Shown one piece after another: positions 43,403 to 52,139 of a stretch of 64,000 bases of DNA (positions within the stretch are counted from its first letter, which is position 1; each line of letters starts with the position of its first letter). This DNA is from Brevibacterium sp. S111. Its GTDB lineage: Bacteria > Actinomycetota > Actinomycetes > Actinomycetales > Brevibacteriaceae. Position numbers and translations under genes: made by a program. The stretch spans positions 186,001-250,000 of the forward strand of contig NZ_RHFH01000008.1 in assembly GCF_004745075.1 (NCBI RefSeq), in the 5' to 3' direction. A model generated the notes under the pieces. The model was not told where the DNA came from and searched no databases. It saw only the letters and a list, made by a program, of their open reading frames with translations.

Positions 43403-44877
43403 GCGAAGGCCCTGAACCCCTCACCCTTGTCTGGTTCCGGGATGATCTGCGCGTTGACGATCACGAGGCTCTGACGGCGGCATGCGCCGACGGGCAGGTG
43501 ATCGGCATCTGGATCAGAGAGCGCCGCGATGACAACGGCCTGGGGCCCCGTCCGCTGGGTGGGGCCGCACGCTGGTGGGCGCACGAGTCCCTGCGCGTCC
43601 TTGAAGCCGAGCTGGCACAGCTCGGGATCCCGCTGCTCTTCGCCGCGGGCTCCGCCGCCGACATCATCCCTCAGGTCGCCGCGGACCTGGAGGTCGATGC
43701 CGTCCGCTGGTCACGCCGCTATGCGCCCGCCTCCCGCCGCCTCGACGCGCAGATCAAAGCGCAGCTCAACGAAGCCGGGTGCGCGGCGCACTCCCATTCC
43801 GGTGCGCTGCTCGTCGAACCGTGGACTGTCAGTCCGCAGGAAGGCGACTTCTACAAGGTCTTCACCCCCTTCTTCACGGCCGTGCGCGATCGCACGGTCG
43901 GAGACGTTCTCCCACCGCCTCCACAGCAGAAGGCTCTGCCCGAGGCTCGGCTGAGGTCGGTGGGCGCGCACTCCTGGGCGAGTGACCTCGACGGTCTCGG
44001 TCTCCTCGACGGAACCGGTACGGGCTCCGGAGACTTCGCCTCGGCCCGGACTCCGCAATGGTGGGCGACGACCGTGGCCGAGCATTGGTCGCCGGGGTGT
44101 CGGGAAGCAGCCCGACGACTTCGCAGTCTGAGCGAGGGCATCGACGACTATGCCGAAGCTCATGATGTCCCTGCCGATCCCGACAGCACCTCGGGTCTGT
44201 CACCGCGACTGCGTTTCGGCGAACTCTCTCCGCGGCAGCTGCTGAGATCGGCCTGGGATGTGCCGGAGGTGAGCGAGGACGACAGGCACGCGTGGATCAG
44301 GCAGCTCTATTGGCGTGAGTTCTCCTGGCACCTGGCCTACCACCTGCCACACGTCGAGACCGAGCCGATGCGGCCGGAGTTCGCGCACTTCCCCTATGAG
44401 GATGACCCCGAGGCGCTGGGGCATTGGCAGGACGGCACGACGGGGATAGCGCTCGTCGATGCCGGCATAGCTCAGCTGTGGCAGACCGGGTGGATGCACA
44501 ATCGGGTGCGGATGGTCGCAGCGAGCTTTCTCACGAAGAATCTGCTCATCCACTGGTGGCACGGCGAACAGTGGTTCTGGGACACCCTTGTCGACGCCGA
44601 TGAAGCCAACAATCCGGTGTCGTGGCAATGGGTGGCCGGGTGCGGAGCCGACGCGGCCCCGTATTTCCGGATCTTCAACCCCGAACGTCAGTGCGAGCGC
44701 TTCGATCCGGATCGAGAATACGTCGACAGGTGGTTGGGCCGCGGACCGGGCGGCCTCACCCAGGCAGAACGTTCAGGCGGGGATGACGAGCCGATCGTCG
44801 ATCTCAGAACCTCGCGTCAGGCCGCGCTGGCTGCTTATGACCGGATGAAGAACGAGTCGGCCGGCTCCAATTGGTGA
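43399..44877 (+). CDS. phr: Deoxyribodipyrimidine photolyase
   Basis: 492 residues. It repairs UV-made cyclobutane dimers using blue light, FADH- and an antenna. LTLVWFRDDLRVDDHEAL opens the antenna domain. The C-terminal FAD/DNA-binding core reads LRFGELSPRQLL, WIRQLYWREFSWHL, and HWWHGEQWFWDTLVDADEANNPVSWQWVAGCGADAAPYFRIFNP. It closes the carotenoid operon (ATGA overlap with crtU), giving one unit for light screening and light repair. Its 3' end overlaps the convergent DUF418 gene by 74 bp. Confidence 0.95.
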   Translation: MSEGPEPLTLVWFRDDLRVDDHEALTAACADGQVIGIWIRERRDDNGLGPRPLGGAARWWAHESLRVLEAELAQLGIPLLFAAGSAADIIPQVAADLEVDAVRWSRRYAPASRRLDAQIKAQLNEAGCAAHSHSGALLVEPWTVSPQEGDFYKVFTPFFTAVRDRTVGDVLPPPPQQKALPEARLRSVGAHSWASDLDGLGLLDGTGTGSGDFASARTPQWWATTVAEHWSPGCREAARRLRSLSEGIDDYAEAHDVPADPDSTSGLSPRLRFGELSPRQLLRSAWDVPEVSEDDRHAWIRQLYWREFSWHLAYHLPHVETEPMRPEFAHFPYEDDPEALGHWQDGTTGIALVDAGIAQLWQTGWMHNRVRMVAASFLTKNLLIHWWHGEQWFWDTLVDADEANNPVSWQWVAGCGADAAPYFRIFNPERQCERFDPDREYVDRWLGRGPGGLTQAERSGGDDEPIVDLRTSRQAALAAYDRMKNESAGSNW

Positions 44878-46027
44878 ACAGCCGCAGCAGATATTCGGCA
44901 GGCCCGTAGCGGTGCGACCGCAGCCACCAGGCACTCACGGCAGCCTGGACCGCAAAGATCACAACGGCCAACACGAGGAGCACCGGCGGTGAGACTCGGC
45001 CGGCCAGACCGATGCCGATCCCGGAGAACAGGATGAGCCCTGCCACCGACTGGCCGAGATAGTTCGTCAAGGCGATGCGCCCGACCGGCTCGAGGACTCT
45101 GCGCAGCCAGCCGCCCCACGGAACGTGCAGGAGTCGAACGAGCGTTGCCACGTATGCGGCGCTGAGGAACGGGGCCGTCACGACGCTCACCGCAGTGGCC
45201 CACGTGTTGGTGTCGCCTCCGAGCCACGCGAAAAGCACTCCACCGGGCAGACCCACCGCGAAGCCGATCACCTGGATACGCCGCAGGAGACTCGACTTCT
45301 CCCCCAGGTTCGAGAACAGCCGACGCCGTGCGGCGATCATTCCGATGAGGAACATCGCCAGAGCGGTTGGCCCCTGCAGGGACGCTGCCTGGATGACCAG
45401 CAGGTCGAGCCCGGCCAGATGGTGGCCGAGGATGTCGATCGGGCCCCCGAGCATGGTCTGGGTCTGAGCAGCGGCTTGAGAGAGTGCCTCGTCTTGGCTG
45501 GGCATGAACATCGAGCGGTCGAGGAACGCGGCACTGATGACGAGCGACAGCGTCACCAACGCGTAGATGATCCCACTCGTCAGCAGCGCCGTCCGATCAC
45601 GGACGTGATGCATCGCCAAGAGCACCAGGCAGATCACCGCATACGTGGTGAGGACGTCTCCGCTGTAGAGCAGCACGATGTGCCCTGCGCCGAGGATGAA
45701 GAGTCCCAATGACCGACGCAGCATCCGCGGCACGAACGCCGCACCCGCCCTGCCCGCGGCGTCCATCTGCAGCACGAAGCTGTAGCCGAAGAGGAAAGAG
45801 AAGAGCAGGTAGAACTTCATCGAAAACAGCGCCGCCACAAGGAACCGGACGACAGCGTCGATCGGTGCGGAGAAGTTCGGATCATCGACGAGGTTGCCGG
45901 GATAGGCAGAAGCCATGAACGTGATGTTGACGACGAAGATCCCCAACAGGGCGAATCCCCTGAGGGCGTCCACATCATGCACTCGCCCTGCCTGCACGGG
46001 CTGCTGTGAAGCTGTTCTCTGAGTCAT
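44804..46027 (-). CDS. DUF418 domain membrane protein
   Basis: 407 residues, about ten helices. The start has VDALRGFALLGIFVVNI, the family opening; the C-terminal DUF418 region has FSGIGIGLAGR and the closing SAWWLRSHRYGPAEYLLRLFTN. These proteins are thought to be transporters or acyltransferase-like; function is unproven. It is divergent from a TetR regulator across an AT-rich 85-bp operator region and probably controlled by it. The last 24 codons overlap the 3' end of phr on the other strand. Confidence 0.88.
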   Translation of the reverse strand: MTQRTASQQPVQAGRVHDVDALRGFALLGIFVVNITFMASAYPGNLVDDPNFSAPIDAVVRFLVAALFSMKFYLLFSFLFGYSFVLQMDAAGRAGAAFVPRMLRRSLGLFILGAGHIVLLYSGDVLTTYAVICLVLLAMHHVRDRTALLTSGIIYALVTLSLVISAAFLDRSMFMPSQDEALSQAAAQTQTMLGGPIDILGHHLAGLDLLVIQAASLQGPTALAMFLIGMIAARRRLFSNLGEKSSLLRRIQVIGFAVGLPGGVLFAWLGGDTNTWATAVSVVTAPFLSAAYVATLVRLLHVPWGGWLRRVLEPVGRIALTNYLGQSVAGLILFSGIGIGLAGRVSPPVLLVLAVVIFAVQAAVSAWWLRSHRYGPAEYLLRLFTNWSRPTRSSSGHKQPARPDARF

Positions 46028-46037
46028 GAGGATGACA

Positions 46038-46087
46038 ATATCATAGAAACTATATGACTTAAACTATATGGCCTTGTAGAATGATAT
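46038..46087. promoter_or_regulatory. TetR operator region candidate
   Basis: AAACTATATG occurs twice (46047-46056 and 46061-46070, 14 bp apart), bracketed by ATATCAT (46038-46044) and its complement ATGATAT (46081-46087). It lies between the divergent DUF418 and TetR genes. Confidence 0.55.
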
Positions 46088-46112
46088 CTATGCTGGTGGA
46101 AGTGGAGGGCGC

Positions 46113-46874
46113 ATGACCGATAACGCAGTTCCCGATTTCTTCAGACGACTCTGGAGACTTCCGGAGGCCCCACAGCAGCGAGGACGGAAATCGACCCTCG
46201 ACGTGGATACCGTCGTGAGCACCGCCGTCCGCCTCGCCGATGCCAGCGGTCTTGAGGCGGCGACGCTGCCCAAGGTCGCCCTGGAGCTGAACGTGACTGC
46301 CATGTCGTTGTACCGACACATCGGGTCCAAGCACGAACTGCTCCAGCTCATGATGGATGCGGCCAGCCGACCGCCCGACCCAGGCTCGGCCGAGGGCGAT
46401 TGGCGCGAGGGGCTTCGATCATGGGCACGCGATCTGTGGACGCTGTATCAGGAGCGCCCCTGGCTCCCCCGAGTTCCGATCTACCGCGCCCCCTCGGGGC
46501 CGAACCAGGTCGCCTGGCTCGAACAGGGCCTCGCAGAGCTCTCCCCCACGGCACTGACCGCGAAAGAGAGACTCTCGGCACTCACCCTGCTCAGCGGCTT
46601 CGTCCGCCAATCAGCTCTGCTTCAGACAGAGCTCGAAGAAGGGCGAGAAGACGGACAGGCGAAATCTGAGAGCGAACGCGAGTACGGCACGGCTCTTGCC
46701 CAGGTCATTTCCCCAGAGAGGTTTCCGCACCTCGCCGAGGTGCTGTCTGCCGAGGCATTCGGCAGCGAGGACACTGACAGCAGCGAAAACGAACAGGACA
46801 CCGACTTCTCCGATGGCCTCGAGCTCATCCTCGACGGCCTCTCAGTGCAGATCACGGCGGCAGCACCCGAGTGA
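46113..46874 (+). CDS. TetR family transcriptional regulator
   Basis: 253 residues. The HTH is at residues 25-75: STLDVDTVVSTAVRLADASGLEAATLPKVALELNVTAMSLYRHIGSKHELL. The C-terminal ligand domain is of the TetR_C type, with RPWLPRVPI in the middle and an acidic, low-complexity insertion (FGSEDTDSSENEQDTDFS) near the end. It likely represses itself and the divergent DUF418 gene. A GGAGGGC box lies 4 nt before the ATG. Confidence 0.88.
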   Translation: MTDNAVPDFFRRLWRLPEAPQQRGRKSTLDVDTVVSTAVRLADASGLEAATLPKVALELNVTAMSLYRHIGSKHELLQLMMDAASRPPDPGSAEGDWREGLRSWARDLWTLYQERPWLPRVPIYRAPSGPNQVAWLEQGLAELSPTALTAKERLSALTLLSGFVRQSALLQTELEEGREDGQAKSESEREYGTALAQVISPERFPHLAEVLSAEAFGSEDTDSSENEQDTDFSDGLELILDGLSVQITAAAPE

Positions 46875-46910
46875 CCCGGGCCGGGAGGCGTCGACATCCG
46901 GCCGAGTCGG

Positions 46911-48473
46911 CTACTTCACTCTCGCGCCGTCCTCACCGGCCGCCTCGGCGGCGATGTTCTTCACCATGGCGGGAAAGATGAACCGATGGAAGGGGGCGAC
47001 GAGGGCCCAATAGATGTGACCCCGCGCTCCGGTGGGAATGAAGGTCGCCTTCTGGTGATATTCACAGCCCTCGGCCGACTCCGTCAGTGTGAATTCGAGC
47101 CAGGCGTGACCGGAGACCTTCATCTCGGCACGCAGCAGCAGGCGAGAATTCCGCTCCAGCCCTTCGACCCTCCACCAGTCGACGGGATCGCCGATGCGCA
47201 GCGTGTCGGGCACCCGCCGGCCCCGATTGAGGCCGGCGCCCCCGACGGCTTTGTCCCACACTCCGCGAACCTTCCAGGCCAATGGCCAGGAATACCATCC
47301 GTTGGGCCCGCCGATGCCCTCGATCACGGGCCATACCTCGGCGGCCGTCACACCGGAGATCACCGTCGACCGTTCATCGGTGAAGACGCGCCGGCCCGCC
47401 CACTCCGGATCATTGGGCAGCGGTTGGGCCGCCTCGTCGAGCTCTCCGGCATCGGCGGTCCAATTCGTGTCCACAGCACCTTCGACTTCGCGACGCAGTG
47501 CGAGTCGGACGGCGTCGTCGAACTCGATGAGCCCGGTCTCCGGCGGAGGGATGACGTCGTCGACCTCGTGCGATGAGGCCACCGCGTCCTCCTGCAATGA
47601 CTGGACGAGCGGAAGTGTGAGGCTGAACGGCAGCGGAGTGACCAGGCCGACCCAGATGCCCGACAGGGTCGGGGCGGGGAGAGGCAGCGCGATCACATGG
47701 CGTGGTTTCAGCCCCGCCACCTTCGCGAAGGTCCGCATCACTTCGGCATAGGTGAGGATCTGGCGCGACCCGATATCGAAGGACCGGTTCACTGACCCGT
47801 CCACGTCGGCGGCAGAGACCAGATAGTGGAGGGCGTCGCGCACCGACAGCGGCTCGACGCGGTTGGCCACCCAATCCGGTGCCGGCATCCATCTGAGGGT
47901 CAGCGCGAGATGGCGGATCATTTCAAACGAGGCGGAGCCGGAGCCGATGATGATTCCGGCGTTGAAGACGATTGCGTCGACTTCGGAGTCGAGCAGGATA
48001 CGACCGACGTTCGCCCGCGATCGCATGTGCTTCGACAGCTCTCGCTCCTCCGGATGGAGTCCTCCGAGGTAGACGATGCGACGCACGCCGGCGGACGCGG
48101 CCGCACGGACGAAGCGCTTGGCTGCCTCGGCTTCGTGTGCCTCGAAATCCCCACCGGTGCCCATGGAGTGCACAAGATAATAGACGGTGTCGATGCCATT
48201 GAGGCTCTCACTCAGACCGCGACCAGTGTCGAGGTCGACGGTGCTCACATCGACCTCACCGGCCCAGGGAACCTGCTCGAGCTTCGCCGGTCGTCGCACC
48301 CCGACCCGGACCTCGTGGCCGGCCTGCAGCAGACGGGGTGCCAGCCGACCGCCGATGTATCCGGTCGCCCCGAGCACGAGAACACGGCGCGGAGTGCGGC
48401 TCTTCCGGATGACCTCGCCGTCGGGCGCCTTCGAGCGCTTCGGTGTCGAACGGTTCGCTGTCGGTCGGTTCAT
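46911..48473 (-). CDS. NAD(P)-binding SDR protein fused to DUF2867
   Basis: 520 residues. The N-terminal atypical SDR domain (residues 28-300) shows VLVLGATGYIGGRLAPRLLQAGHEVRVGVR, and YYLVHSMGTGGDFEAHEAEAAKRF in place of a classical catalytic Tyr-x-x-x-Lys. The C-terminal domain (about 350-520) is DUF2867 (SWPLAWKVRGVWDKAVGGAGLNRGRR, DWWRVEGLERNSRLLLRAEMKVSGHAWLEF). The same two-domain protein often accompanies light-induced carotenoid loci in actinobacteria. The substrate is unknown. It lies alone on the minus strand, convergent with the TetR gene. Confidence 0.88.
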   Translation of the reverse strand: MNRPTANRSTPKRSKAPDGEVIRKSRTPRRVLVLGATGYIGGRLAPRLLQAGHEVRVGVRRPAKLEQVPWAGEVDVSTVDLDTGRGLSESLNGIDTVYYLVHSMGTGGDFEAHEAEAAKRFVRAAASAGVRRIVYLGGLHPEERELSKHMRSRANVGRILLDSEVDAIVFNAGIIIGSGSASFEMIRHLALTLRWMPAPDWVANRVEPLSVRDALHYLVSAADVDGSVNRSFDIGSRQILTYAEVMRTFAKVAGLKPRHVIALPLPAPTLSGIWVGLVTPLPFSLTLPLVQSLQEDAVASSHEVDDVIPPPETGLIEFDDAVRLALRREVEGAVDTNWTADAGELDEAAQPLPNDPEWAGRRVFTDERSTVISGVTAAEVWPVIEGIGGPNGWYSWPLAWKVRGVWDKAVGGAGLNRGRRVPDTLRIGDPVDWWRVEGLERNSRLLLRAEMKVSGHAWLEFTLTESAEGCEYHQKATFIPTGARGHIYWALVAPFHRFIFPAMVKNIAAEAAGEDGARVK

Positions 48474-48590
48474 CAGGGGGTCCTTCCAGCCTGCCGAGAT
48501 CGGCTGTCATCGACAACTCTACACAGTTTACTAACCCTTTGGATACAATCTACGCTTGGATACCGAAAGGTGGGGGCGTGGTCATGAAAA

Positions 48591-48621
48591 GGTCCGTCCG
48601 AGCGGAGTGCTCGAACGGACC
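48591..48621 (-). terminator. Terminator of the baeRF-type gene
   Basis: GGTCCGTCCGAGC pairs with GCTCGAACGGACC across a 5-nt loop with one mismatch. On the minus strand it is followed by TTTTC. Confidence 0.75.
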
Positions 48622-48670
48622 TATCCCCCTAGACCAATGGTCTCAGTGCGCGAAAGCGTCGAGCACCGGT

Positions 48671-49711
48671 TCAGTCTGCCAGGGCGGAGGCAACGTCATA
48701 TCGGAGGATCGCGGCAATGCCGTCGGCCATCGGATCATGACTGAGTCCGATCTCCGCCGAAGACTGAATCGCGTCGGCGATGATTCCCGCTTCCCCTTCT
48801 GCCGCATCGGCGTCATCGATCAGCAGAGTCGCCACCGCTCCGCGTGCGACTGCCTTCTCGACTTCGGCGCGCCCTTCGACCGCACGGTCATGGGCCTTGC
48901 TCTCGGACAGCCGTTCGGAGTTCTCGGCTTCGCGCTCCTCGGCGAGCTTGGTCACGAGGGTTCGCACCGCCACATCGATCGCCTCTTCGGCGCCGTCATC
49001 ATCGTCGCCGCCTTCCGAGATCTCGTGCAGCAGCTCCTCGGACCGGACCGAGAGTTCGGATTTCACGGCCGTCCTGCCCTGCACTTCTCCCGCCAGCACG
49101 ACGACATCGGGCGCATTCTCCGTGACGAGCCGATCGACGAAGTCGGACACGCTGCGTGCGTTCGCTTTGATGATCTCGTCGACACGGCGCCGGATCTGGT
49201 TGTGTGAGTACGCGCCCCGGCGGGGTTTGTTGATGTCCTCGTCATTGTCGCCGGTCACGTGGACACCATCGGTCTCGCGGCGTTCGCGATCCGGGGTCAC
49301 GCTGAGCTCGCGGACGGTCGCTCCGTCCTGTCCGGCAATGACGAGAACGACATCGAACTGTCGGCACTCCTGGCGAAGGTAGGCTCCGAGCTCGGGCACG
49401 TCTCCGTAGTGCGCTGCGTCGCCCTCTCCCAGTGCCGCGTCCCAATGCTCGTCGAGCAGGATTCCCTGTGGGTTCGCCACGATGGTCCGACCGTCTGTGT
49501 GCACCTCGGTGGGCTCGTCGACGAGGGTGATCGCATCGATGGATTCGAGGAGTGGCTCCCCTGCCCCGGCAGAGGTCAGCCGCTCTCTCAGCTCCGACCA
49601 GCGCAGGCGGATCTGCGTGTCGGCGTCGGCTGAGGGAGCACGGCCCTCGAGGTAGACGGTGGCATAGGGGCCACCCTGTTCGTAGACCTTGCGTAGCTGA
49701 CTGCTGTTCAT
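48671..49711 (-). CDS. baeRF/Vms1-type (Rv2629-like) release-factor-fold protein
   Basis: 346 residues. It matches the bacterial eRF1-like family that includes Mycobacterium Rv2629: YEQGGPYATVYLEGRAPSADADTQIRLRWSELRERL at the start, an internal FVDRLVTENAPDVVVLAGEVQGRTAV, and a C-terminal GAVATLLID segment. Such proteins may act in ribosome rescue or stress dormancy; that is known only for relatives. GAGGAAAGAGCG gives a clear ribosome binding site for the ATG at 49711. The coding sequence is unusually acidic in the middle (EGGDDDDGAEEAIDV). Confidence 0.8.
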   Translation of the reverse strand: MNSSQLRKVYEQGGPYATVYLEGRAPSADADTQIRLRWSELRERLTSAGAGEPLLESIDAITLVDEPTEVHTDGRTIVANPQGILLDEHWDAALGEGDAAHYGDVPELGAYLRQECRQFDVVLVIAGQDGATVRELSVTPDRERRETDGVHVTGDNDEDINKPRRGAYSHNQIRRRVDEIIKANARSVSDFVDRLVTENAPDVVVLAGEVQGRTAVKSELSVRSEELLHEISEGGDDDDGAEEAIDVAVRTLVTKLAEEREAENSERLSESKAHDRAVEGRAEVEKAVARGAVATLLIDDADAAEGEAGIIADAIQSSAEIGLSHDPMADGIAAILRYDVASALAD

Positions 49712-49901
49712 CGCTCTTTCCTCCTCAACATCGGTGGAACCGCCCGCGAAACCTCTCATGGGTCCCGCCACGCTGTGAGCGGTCTTCCCAGCCTCGCATC
49801 GTCAACTCACATCTGTAAACGGTCTTGACAAACCGCTTCGACGCTTCTTGGCCGCCAGTCGACGCGAAACTCCGTTCGGGCCCCGGCGGATCGGCTCCGC
49901 G

Positions 49902-50549
49902 GTGCTGACGTGGCAGAATCGAAGCACGTCAATCGTCAATCGTGGGCCGACACTGACCCAACAGACCACAGAACGGCTACGTCAGGCCATTGTCGACGGC
50001 GAACTGCCCCCTGGAAGCCTCCATTCGGCCACCGCACTCGGAGAGTGGCTCGGCGTTTCGCGCATCCCGGTGAGAGAAGCCACGGCTGAGCTTGCCCGCC
50101 TCGGGCCGGTGAGCATCGAGCCCAACCGCGGGATCCGCATCCTCGAGACCGACATCGACTCCCTCATCGACGGCTTCGAACTGCGGATGATCGTCGAGGT
50201 TCCTCTTGCCCGCAAGGCCGCGCTGAGCTCCGATGCCGCAGCGCGAAAGACCCTCGATGACCGATTCACTCAGTTCAGGACCGCGGCGGAAACCGATGAC
50301 CCCGAGGCGACGCTCCGGGCCGATCGCGACTTCCATTCCGCGGTGCTCGAAATGGCAGGCAACGCCCGTGCCGCCGAGGTTCTGCAGGAGCAGCGCAACG
50401 TCGTGGTGGTCGACGTTCAGCTGAGCCGACTACGCCCGAGCGTCGTCTTTCACAACATCTTGGATCTATTGCCGGTGCCCTGTTCATACGATCTGGTCCA
50501 CTGTTCAGCTAGACTCGCTCGCGACTCATCTAGAATCCCTCACTTCTGA
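49902..50549 (+). pseudogene. GntR family regulator with disrupted C-terminus
   Basis: The N-terminal winged helix is normal: LTQQTTERLRQAIVDGELPPGS, LGEWLGVSRIPVREATAELARLG. The start of an FCD ligand domain follows (FELRMIVEVPLARKAALS, LRADRDFHSAVLEMAGN). After about nt 50440 the protein no longer resembles an FCD domain; the tail VFHNILDLLPVPCSYDLVHC is unrelated, and the base composition shifts towards A/T. This looks like a gene cut by the insertion that brought in the next gene. It may still make a DNA-binding fragment. The GTG at 49902 is a guess; a TTG at 49848 is possible. Confidence 0.65.
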
Positions 50550-50578
50550 CTAGCAGATCACTTGAAGGTGTCCAACGC

Positions 50579-51985
50579 ATGGCTTCGTCACTACGAATTG
50601 CAACAGTGTCCTATGTCGACGACAATTTCGGCGACAACCTCATTGGCACCAGTTTTCTCGCGCTACTCGAAGTTGCTCTAGAGAACCATGGCCTTAGCTC
50701 CGACGACTACGAGCTCGCTCCGCTGTCGCTAAAGGGCTTCGAAGAATCTCAACTCGAACGCTGTGATGCCATCTTCTTTGGCGGCGGTGGGCTCTTCGGT
50801 CAGTCATATCTTGGATTCTACGAGTATATGGACCGGATCACCGCCGCAGCCGACGAGCGTGGGATTCCTGTGGTGTTCTCCTCGATGGGCTTGAACAATA
50901 TGGGTGCCGACGATGGTCAAGTCGACGCTATAGCCAAGATCGTGAATAAGCGCTGTGTCCGAGCTCTGTCTGTTCGCGAGAATCTACCTCTTTTCCAGGA
51001 AGTAGCCAAGGATGCAGCATTCGAGGTGCGACAGGTTGCGGATCCGGCAACTTGGACCAAGTTTGTCTATGGGATGACTGATGTCGTTCCCGATGGCACG
51101 ATCGGGATCAATGTAGTGCGCGGCGGATTGTTCAGAGCTAATCAGCGCGACTGGGGACTCTCGCAGGAAATGTCGTACCTGGCCGCCCTTGTCACTCTCG
51201 CAGAATCCCACGGAATGACCCCCAAGCTGTACACGAATGGGAGCTTGGGAGACAACAATACTTTGCGATTCTTCGCCGAGAAACACGGTCTCTCAGATGA
51301 GCAAATCATCCTCCCGCAAACGACCCGAGAGGTTGTCCAGGCGATCGCGACCCGATCAAAGATTGCATCCATACGTATGCACTCCTCGATCATCTCCTAT
51401 TCATTTGGCATTCCTACTGTCGCTCTGGAGTGGAACGACAAGCTTCCCCATTTCTACGAGGCAATAGGACACCCGGAACGCGTGCTTCCGTTCGATAAGT
51501 GGGATGCTGAACAAACATTCCAGATCCTCGATCAGGCAAGTTCGGCGCCCGAAGATAACCCCAAGTACACGGCCTATCTGATGTCCACGTACGCCTACAT
51601 ACATGAGGCGTTGGGCGCCCATGTGCTCAATTCAGACGCCGGTGCACAAAGGTATGACTTCCAGTCAGTCGCGGACTCTCTGGTGGCTAGGTCGCAGATC
51701 ATTGATACGGATGAGTTCGACCTTCGCCATAAACTGGGGAAAGTCGAGAGAGCCTACCTCAAGCAGTTCACATCAGGGCGCAAGAATCGTACGAAGATAG
51801 GCACGCTCACAAAGAAGGTTGACTCCCTCTCGTCAGAGGTGGAGTCACTCTCATCAGAAGTGCAGTCACTCACTCAGCGGAACGCAGAACTTCAGACAGA
51901 GATCAATCGACGTTTCTCGACTCGACTCGCGGGGTACGTACGACGGGTAACGCGTCGGTTGTTCCAGCACCGCACCGGCCGCTGA
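50579..51985 (+). CDS. Polysaccharide pyruvyl transferase family protein
   Basis: 468 residues. The N-terminal DNFGDNLIGTSFLALLE and CDAIFFGGGGLFGQSYLGFYEYMD fit the pyruvyl transferase fold. SIRMHSSIISYSFGIPTVALEWNDKLPHFYEAIG is the hallmark active-site segment. Such enzymes add pyruvate ketals from PEP to wall sugars. Residues about 405-450 form a coiled coil with repeated VxSLSSE units, and the end is basic, suggesting membrane association. Its codons are clearly more A/T-rich than neighbouring genes, a sign of transfer. It stands alone between the broken GntR gene and the ABC transporter. Pyruvylated mannitol teichoic acids have been described from Brevibacterium walls, which fits. Confidence 0.88.
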   Translation: MASSLRIATVSYVDDNFGDNLIGTSFLALLEVALENHGLSSDDYELAPLSLKGFEESQLERCDAIFFGGGGLFGQSYLGFYEYMDRITAAADERGIPVVFSSMGLNNMGADDGQVDAIAKIVNKRCVRALSVRENLPLFQEVAKDAAFEVRQVADPATWTKFVYGMTDVVPDGTIGINVVRGGLFRANQRDWGLSQEMSYLAALVTLAESHGMTPKLYTNGSLGDNNTLRFFAEKHGLSDEQIILPQTTREVVQAIATRSKIASIRMHSSIISYSFGIPTVALEWNDKLPHFYEAIGHPERVLPFDKWDAEQTFQILDQASSAPEDNPKYTAYLMSTYAYIHEALGAHVLNSDAGAQRYDFQSVADSLVARSQIIDTDEFDLRHKLGKVERAYLKQFTSGRKNRTKIGTLTKKVDSLSSEVESLSSEVQSLTQRNAELQTEINRRFSTRLAGYVRRVTRRLFQHRTGR

Positions 51986-52139
51986 TCGGACCCGACTTGC
52001 ACCCGGCGCGGTTATCTGAGCCGAGTGCGGCACACCGATGGTCCGGCGTAGCCGGCGGAGGGGCTGCCCTAGTCCAAACATGAGCTATCCGACTGAGGCT
52101 CGGCTACGAAGCCAATAGGCCGCCCCTCCCGCTCGCCCC
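51986..52139. other. Intergenic region between convergent pyruvyl transferase and ABC ATPase genes
   Basis: 154 bp without a gene. It contains short GC-rich complementary stretches (CGGCGGAGGGGC and GCCCCTCCCGC) that may act as a bidirectional terminator. No attachment site or IS end was recognised. Confidence 0.3.

Noticed and set aside
50430-52139. Transposon or integrase-borne island around the pyruvyl transferase gene
   Set aside because: No transposase, integrase, tRNA or terminal repeat could be seen at either border; only the composition change and broken gene support transfer.
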